Shown here piece by piece: positions 56,819 through 64,000 of a stretch of 64,000 nt of DNA. The notes under the pieces were generated by a model. The model was not told where the DNA came from. It saw only the letters and a program-made list of their open reading frames with translations, and did not search any database. Made by a program: the position numbers and the translations under genes. The DNA is from Metallyticus violacea (lineage: Eukaryota; Arthropoda; Insecta; Mantodea; Metallyticidae), in assembly GCA_030762175.1 (NCBI GenBank), contig CM060833.1, positions 165,170,001 to 165,234,000 of the forward strand. The letters are read 5' to 3'. Each line of letters starts with the position of its first letter. Within the stretch, counting starts at the first letter, position 1.

Positions 56819-57113
56819 TTTTTTTTTTATTGATTTATTTATGGACGCTCTTTAACATCTCAATTCATCAGCGTCCCATTCAACTCGGCGTGAAACGGCC
56901 CATAATTTTTGCCCAGAGGCCTCTCTTTCAGGCTTGAGGTTCTTTTTCGTGCCGTAAATGTACGACAAGGGACCCACGGTTTTACTTCCCTTCCGAAGGA
57001 AGCCATACTTAGGATTTTTACGCCCCGAAAAAATCCATCGGTCCTGGCTGGGTTCGAACCCGCGATCTTGGGTATAGGAGGCAAGTATGGTAACCAGTAC
57101 ACCACCAGGACCG
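56819..57113 (-). mobile_element. SINE family A, copy A11
   Basis: 12-bp target duplications with one mismatch (ACAGGGGAGTGA at 56807-56818, ACAGGGGAATGA at 57114-57125). Full length. The minus-strand head is GGTCCTGGTGGTGTACTGGT, the B-box complement is GGGTTCGAACCC, and the acceptor stem GGTCCTGG/CCAGGACC pairs except for one substitution (CCAGGACC reads CCAGGACC at 57045 complement). Confidence 0.95.
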
Positions 57114-57125
57114 ACAGGGGAATGA

Positions 57126-58100
57126 GAATAAGAGGAATAGAACACAAATCATTCCGAGTTATTGCTAAGGTTATATCCGTTCATTTAGTATTTCTTAAAG
57201 TCTTTATGGCAAAGTAGTTAGTGTTTTCATAAAGTGTTACCTCAAAGTTATAGGTGACTGTCGATTTTCAAACTGTGTGAGGTTATAACAAAAGAAAGTT
57301 AAAGTAAAAGTGCGTAAATTGGATCTATAGATCTCCGAATGAAGGCAGTGAATTTGAACTTGTAGGAAAATTATACAATATATATACCATATGACAGACG
57401 CATAGCATATTCCTAAGTTCTTCAATTGTGCAGTAAATTAAATGTTCAACTAGAGTCGAAATTTGTATTATTCTAGTGAAAATTCCCCTGAGATTTCGAT
57501 ACCTCTGTTTTGGAACCAGAGAAATAGAAAACATCGAACTCCAGACTTCAAGAGCCGGGGCAACGCAAGATAATTTAGTCATCTAATTAATTATTCAGCA
57601 TTCAAAAGTATATACAATCAAACTAAAATCCCTCTATAAATAATTAAAACCCCCAAATTAATTATCATTCCATTTATTGTGAGATTTTATAGTACAAAAC
57701 GCCTTTGAGTTACAAATTATAATTTGTATCAGAAGCTACAGAATTGCTATACATTTTTACAACCCAAAATTGTTCTACGACAGTGAATAAAACAAAGCAG
57801 AAGAGAACATAAATTAACATCGCTATAGCATTGTAAATCTAAACTCCCAATGAAGAATAGATTGGAGGAGGCCATGCCTGCTATAATTTAATTCTCGTGG
57901 AGATAGCATTCTCCTTGTAATCTAGTTACTTCTACTCCTGCCAGAGGTCACTAGGGAGGCGCAGTCGATGCAAAGTATGTACTATCTTTAATGCAATTTA
58001 CAGGGACATTAGCTATGTAGTGTTGCACAAGTTGGCAGGCAAAACCTGCAACTTCTGGTTTCCCAATTGAATTACCGTACAACGATGGTATAAATTTATT
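57126..58100. other. Unassigned AT-rich sequence
   Basis: No feature is recognised. Frames of 62-85 codons on the minus strand lack motifs. Confidence 0.4.
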
Positions 58101-58102
58101 CG

Positions 58103-58390
58103 TTATGTGGAACGAGATAATTGTATTGGCTGGCGTATCGGATATCGGTTTCGTAACACTTTCAATGGCGTGTTGCTCGTTATTCTAAGGCAAGGTGAAG
58201 GCTCTCTAAAGTCTGCTGCGTAAGCAATGGCACTTTGGTACACTCCGTCAATAATATGTTGCACCATGTTTAAACCAACCTCCTCCAGTTGATGAAGGCA
58301 CGTTTTCTCTTTTGGGATGGACGTTATGATAAAACCTAGGTATCCTTGAAAAGGAGATCGAATAGTATGGGACAAGGAGGATGAATTCAC
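58103..58390 (-). CDS. Hypothetical open frame, 95 codons
   Basis: The minus strand opens at MNSSSLSHTIRS and ends PIRQPIQLSRST. The composition is balanced (mixed Leu, Ile, Pro, His and Cys) and unlike the AT-biased frames nearby. The local DNA is also less AT-rich. It contains TSIPKEKTCLHQLEEVGLNM and then VQHIIDGVYQSAIAYAADF. I do not recognise the family. No splice site, signal peptide or transposase motif could be assigned. It may be a decayed exon, a fragment of an unknown element, or chance. Confidence 0.25.
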   Translation of the reverse strand: MNSSSLSHTIRSPFQGYLGFIITSIPKEKTCLHQLEEVGLNMVQHIIDGVYQSAIAYAADFREPSPCLRITSNTPLKVLRNRYPIRQPIQLSRST

Positions 58391-58631
58391 ATAATTAAAA
58401 AATAATCATTTAAATATAATTTATTAAAGAACACAAGTCATTAGCATAGCTCTGACACAATTTATTCTAAGATTGTAATTATTATAAAAAGTAGTAACTA
58501 TAAAGTACAGCTAATAATTCTTGGTATATCATTAATGAAACGTACAGTAACAGTAAACCATAATAAATTGCAAAGTAGTTGATATTTTTAAAACTAAGGT
58601 TTGCACAACAATTATATGAGTTTATTCATTG

Positions 58632-59218
58632 AACGGTCAGAGCATATGCTGTATTGAGCAAAGTAATGGTAAATACCACACATATACATATATTCAAACT
58701 TATAATTATGCAAAGAAGCAAGATAATAAAACGTGGCCATAGTAGCACTTTCCAACCTCATTACCAGGGCAATTTAACTTTCAATACGCTACACAATGCC
58801 CTTGTAGCTACTTGGCAAATAAATAAAAATAAAAACCATTCAAAGTAAAACCCTTAATTATTAAAAGTGAAACACTCTTTCGTAATACTCAAATACCTGG
58901 GTCACTGGGTATTCACAGAACGGTCAGAGCGTATGCTCTATTGAGCAAAGCAATACTAAACACATAACATATATACATTCAAACTTCCTATTATGCAAGG
59001 AAACAAGACAATAAAACTTTGTTATAGTAGCACTTTACAACCTCATTACCAGGGCAATTTAACTTTCAATACGCTACACAATGCCCTTGTAGCTACTTGG
59101 CAAATAAATAAAAATAAAACTATTCAAAGCAAAAATCTCTAGTTATTAAAAAAGAAACACCTTACAAATACAACACCCTTTCCTAATACTCAAATACCTG
59201 GGTCACTGGGTATACACA
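58632..59218. repeat. Two-copy tandem duplication (about 290 bp unit)
   Basis: Unit 1 (58632-58918) and unit 2 (58919-59218) start AACGGTCAGAGC and end GGGTCACTGGGTAT-CACAG. Long identical blocks include CCAGGGCAATTTAACTTTCA and TACGCTACACAATGCCCTTG. Differences are substitutions and small indels. Unit 2 has an extra CTTACAAATACAAC-like stretch near 59161. Confidence 0.95.
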
Positions 59219-59219
59219 G

Positions 59220-59764
59220 TGAAGGCGTTCCATAACAAGTTTCTAATTTTCAAGTCTAGAAGCTTCTTGGCTATATCTTTACGAAAAGAAAGCGTAAAGT
59301 ACTTGCTCTATTCGAAGCGTACCCCTTCAATTATGTTAACAGGCACGATGTTTCAACCAAAAGACAACCGCTTCCAAAATAAACAGCGAGGTTCCCTCGC
59401 TATTCTTCTGATGAAGTCTTTTCATTGAGTAGTTGGCAGTACTTTTATCCACTGGCATCTCTCCATATTCATTTCTGAATGATGGTTATGATATTATTTT
59501 CCGCAAAACAAAATGCAAATACTTCTCTTGTTTACAAAGTACATCACTTATAGACTCCATTTTGAAAGCCAGCCGGGGAGTTGGGAGGAAGGTCAGTACG
59601 AGTTTAACTCTAGGAATCTATGGATGTGTTCTATGCCTTGTTTGACAGTGTATTAAGTATTCATTAGGCATCATAATTAGTTAGTGCATTCATTAAGTTA
59701 ATAGGGCTCAATTTAGGTAATCTATTCCCCAAAGAAAACGAGTTTACATACGGCAAACAGAATC
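59220..59764. other. Unassigned sequence beside the tandem duplication
   Basis: Less AT-rich than the flanks. The minus strand has a short MESISDVLCKQEKYLHFVLR frame (about 59500-59562) without recognised homology. Confidence 0.35.
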
Positions 59765-60740
59765 GGCTGTATGGGGACTGTCAAGATTCAACTTCCAAAT
59801 CGAAATTCAATTCATAGATTGGTAAATGATTTTTGTGAAAAAGGAAGAATTCTTGATAAAAAAAAAAGAGTAGCAGACAGTACTGTGCTCACAAAAGAAA
59901 TATTAGAAAATATTGGAAATGCTCTGGCACGGTGCACTAAAAATCACTTCGACGTGTTCCTCAGAAAATGAGAAGTCCCTGCTTCTATGTTCGGACGGCT
60001 ACAAAACTATTGAAGTTAACACTCTGTAATGTTATATAAGAACAAGAACATAAATCACCGCCACGGGTGGCCGAGGTCGTTAAGGCACGGACCCGCGAGC
60101 GGGAGGTCTGCGGTTCGAATCCCGCCAGGACCGTCCTCCTTGACTGGGGTTTTTTCCAGGTTTTCCGCAGTCTTCATAACTGGCAAATGCCGGGGAAGTA
60201 CCTAAACTTAGGCCTGGAATGCTTCCTTCCTTAATATATATATCCTTTCCTAATTTATCATTTCATCTCGTGTATCATCAGTGTTCACCGCCTGTGGTGC
60301 CTCAGTAGTGAAAACGGGCGTTAAACACTACTAAAAAAAACATAAATCGGGCGATCCTGCATCCAGGAGTAGAATATGCGAGCTGGTTTTAAACAATGTG
60401 CATGACGGAGAAATTGACCCTAATCTATTTCTTTACGGATGAATCTTGGTACCACCCAAGTAGTCATTAATAAAACAGCCGATACTGGAATTCGGAAAAT
60501 CCTAACTTGCTTTTGCATGATGAAAAAGGAGGAATGTGGTGCGCCATTAGCGGGGAGAGAAAATGATAGGCCCTATTTTTTTTTTAAAAAAAAAAGAAGC
60601 AGTCAATAGTGATAAGTGTGTGCAGGATATTTTGCAACTCTTTTTCCGTGAATTAACTATGAGCAAACTTCCAGCAGGACTGTGCCACGGCACATACAGC
60701 CCATGTCTCCTTGAATGTAATTCATGAAATAAGGTAGAGT
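59765..60740 (+). pseudogene. Tc1/IS630-like transposase relic, split by SINE B11
   Basis: The N-terminal part (59771-59971) is open: VKIQLPNRNSIHRLVNDFCE then KGRILDKKKRV. This matches the PNRSTIHRLV-x-KF-x-TGSVLDKKR second helix-turn-helix of DUF4817-type insect transposases. KNHFDVFLRK follows, then EVPASMFGRLQNY. After the SINE (from 60339) come FFTDESW (about 60430-60450), with the first catalytic aspartate, and MKKEECGAPLAGRENDRPYF (GVWCAISG region, about 60515-60580). Next are ILQLFFREL (about 60628-60655) and QQDCATAHTAHVSLN (about 60672-60720), with the second. Stops and indels abound. Confidence 0.77.
60057..60338 (+). mobile_element. SINE family B, copy B11, complete reference copy
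   Basis: Perfect 10-bp target duplications AACATAAATC (60047-60056 and 60339-60348). The head GCCACGGGTGGCCGAGGTCG has A box GGTGGCCGAGGTCGTTAAGG and B box GGTTCGAATCCC (60111-60122), a Ser/Leu tRNA-like arrangement. The body has GTTTTTTCCAGGTTTTCCGC, GGCAAATGCCGGGGAAGTAC and ACCGCCTGTGGTGCCTCAGT and ends GGGCGTTAAACACTACTAAA. It is inserted in a transposase relic. Confidence 0.96.
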
Positions 60741-60959
60741 TGGGCTGTATTACTCATTTCAAGTTTGTACTAAAATTATGGAATGAAAGAAATACAATTT
60801 TTGTCATTTTAAAAGATTAACTTATTTTATGATTATTATAGAAATATTTCGTATCAATTGATTACCTTTTCACAGAAATAAACCATAGAATAACATTGGA
60901 TCTAAATATGCATAAAGAATAATATAAAATTGCGGAGTTTTCTGTTCACAAGACGGGTT

Positions 60960-61830
60960 AATTCGTTCAAAGTTTTGTTTGAAAATCATAAATACTTGCT
61001 GAAAGCTAACTTTTTTTTCATTTAGCACCTGTACACACCTAATGGTGCCATGTTTCACAGTTCTGACATTTAATACGGTTAAACACGGACTTAGGTTATA
61101 TACCGAGGTTGCAGAACCCACAAGGAATATTCTCTTCCTCATTTTCTACAGTAACCTGACAAATTTCCTCTTCGCCACTTGTGAATTCATTGATTTTTAT
61201 CCCTTTGGGAAGCCTCCCTGAATTTAGCCGGAATCAACATGGTTTTCATGGGAGGTGACACGTTGCTGTTGCTGAGTCCTTACGGAGTTTCGCAGGTGAT
61301 GGTATTGTGATAGCAAAAGGGGATGTCTTTACAGTCTCTTTGCTTCCCTGAGTGGTTAACCATGTTTGGGATGATGGGAATGTGAGGCAGCACTTCCTGT
61401 GTCTAGCATTTCCTCCAGAGATTTAAAGTATTGTGAAGCAGATATTTGTGTTCGAGTATGGCTAAATGGTTGAATGGATAGATATCAGTGCACTCAAACA
61501 CTTTTACTGCTTTCCTCCATGATTCAGAGAACAGTTTTCCAAATTTAAATTTGGAGATAAATGAATTTGGATTATTTTGGAGAAATTTGTAGTCTCTTGG
61601 TGATAAAATGATTTTTGGGGCTTGAGCACTGTCCTGTCGAGGGGTTACAGGGTATAAGTTGTTTTAGGCACTAGGCTAATCATTTCAATTGCATTCTCTC
61701 TGCAATAAGCTACACTATTTAGATTGGAACGGGAATGTGTTCATGCTTTATCAACAAACATCTTCTTTGGGGTCGATTCTCAAGTACTATAGTCACTGCA
61801 AAGAGAGCACAATGAAGAAGTATTGTTTAG
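60960..61830 (-). pseudogene. Pogo-like transposase relic with C-terminal PHD-like cysteines
   Basis: Pogo/Tigger transposases have a DDE_1 catalytic domain. Reading down the minus strand: SVAYCRENAIEMISLVPKTT (about 61660-61725), YTL-stop-PLDRTVLKPQKSF (about 61612-61660; canonical HxLQPLD). Next is FGKLFSESWRKAVKVFECTD, IYPFNHLAILEHKYL (about 61460-61550; canonical FRATGIYPFNP). A Ser/Thr/Pro-rich linker follows (about 61210-61340). Two cysteine pairs come last, IPCGFCNL (about 61105-61125) and IKCQNCETWHH-stop-VCTG (about 61033-61072). CxxC...CxxC-x2-W-x-H-x2-C resembles the PHD-like finger found at the end of many arthropod pogo/jerky proteins. The upstream catalytic aspartates were not seen. 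Confidence 0.74.
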
Positions 61831-61867
61831 GGGTGGGAGTATTTTAATATAAATTGGATGATTATAT

Positions 61868-63905
<2,038 letters not shown>

Positions 63906-64000
63906 TATGTAGCAGGAATCTGTCATAGCCAGCTCAGATCCTGAGGGTAAATCACTCTTGAATACATCTCTGAGCATGGCTTCTTTGAAATTTACAAATG

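Overview
The window looks like gene-poor nuclear DNA from a eukaryote, most probably an insect with a large, repeat-rich genome. It is visibly AT-rich. No open reading frame is long enough or recognisable enough to be a host gene. Almost everything identifiable is a transposable element, a transposon relic or a microsatellite. The tRNA-derived SINEs with Ser/Leu-like and acceptor-stem-bearing heads, the many mariner copies and the hAT, pogo and IS630-like relics fit an arthropod. A polyneopteran such as a cockroach, termite or stick insect is my guess, but the sequence alone does not prove it.

Three tRNA-headed SINE families dominate. Family A (about 290 bp, 11 copies) has a tRNA-like head with a paired acceptor stem. 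Family B (about 280 bp, 11 copies) has a Ser/Leu-like head. Family C (one copy, Glu-like head) carries a B insertion inside it. Many copies have clear 8-13 bp target-site duplications (TSDs). Seven copies of one DD34D mariner family share the terminal motif CGAGGGTAGGTCCATAAG. They lie at about 5.1, 12.5, 20.9, 29.4, 41.6, 46.3 and 48.5 kb. All are dead, and two (29.4 and 48.5 kb) are structurally rearranged by inversion. Three further mariners of other lineages are relics at 8.1, 26.2 and 48.0 kb.

Other DNA transposons are a PIF/Harbinger-like element with a TTA duplication (14.8-16.7 kb) and an IS630/Tc1-related family with a QDGAPPHY-type catalytic motif. Members of that group or its relatives lie at 4.2, 11.1, 18.1, 30.6, 36.6 and 59.8 kb. 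There are also a TTF-finger hAT (42.6-44.1 kb, split by a SINE), a second hAT C-terminus (31.8 kb) and a pogo-like transposase with a C-terminal PHD-like cysteine cluster (61-61.8 kb). Non-LTR retrotransposon relics lie at 17.6, 27.2 and 50.6 kb.

Large microsatellites include about 0.8 kb of mixed ACT/ATT triplets (9.6-10.4 kb) and about 0.96 kb of nearly pure GATA (62.4-63.4 kb). The GATA tract sits inside a dispersed repeat whose other copy, at 15.5 kb, lacks it.

No operon-like or defence-like system was found. The most informative signals are the history recorded by nested insertions, the two inverted mariners, a pair of mariner copies that share inactivating mutations, and the possibly chimeric origin of SINE B.
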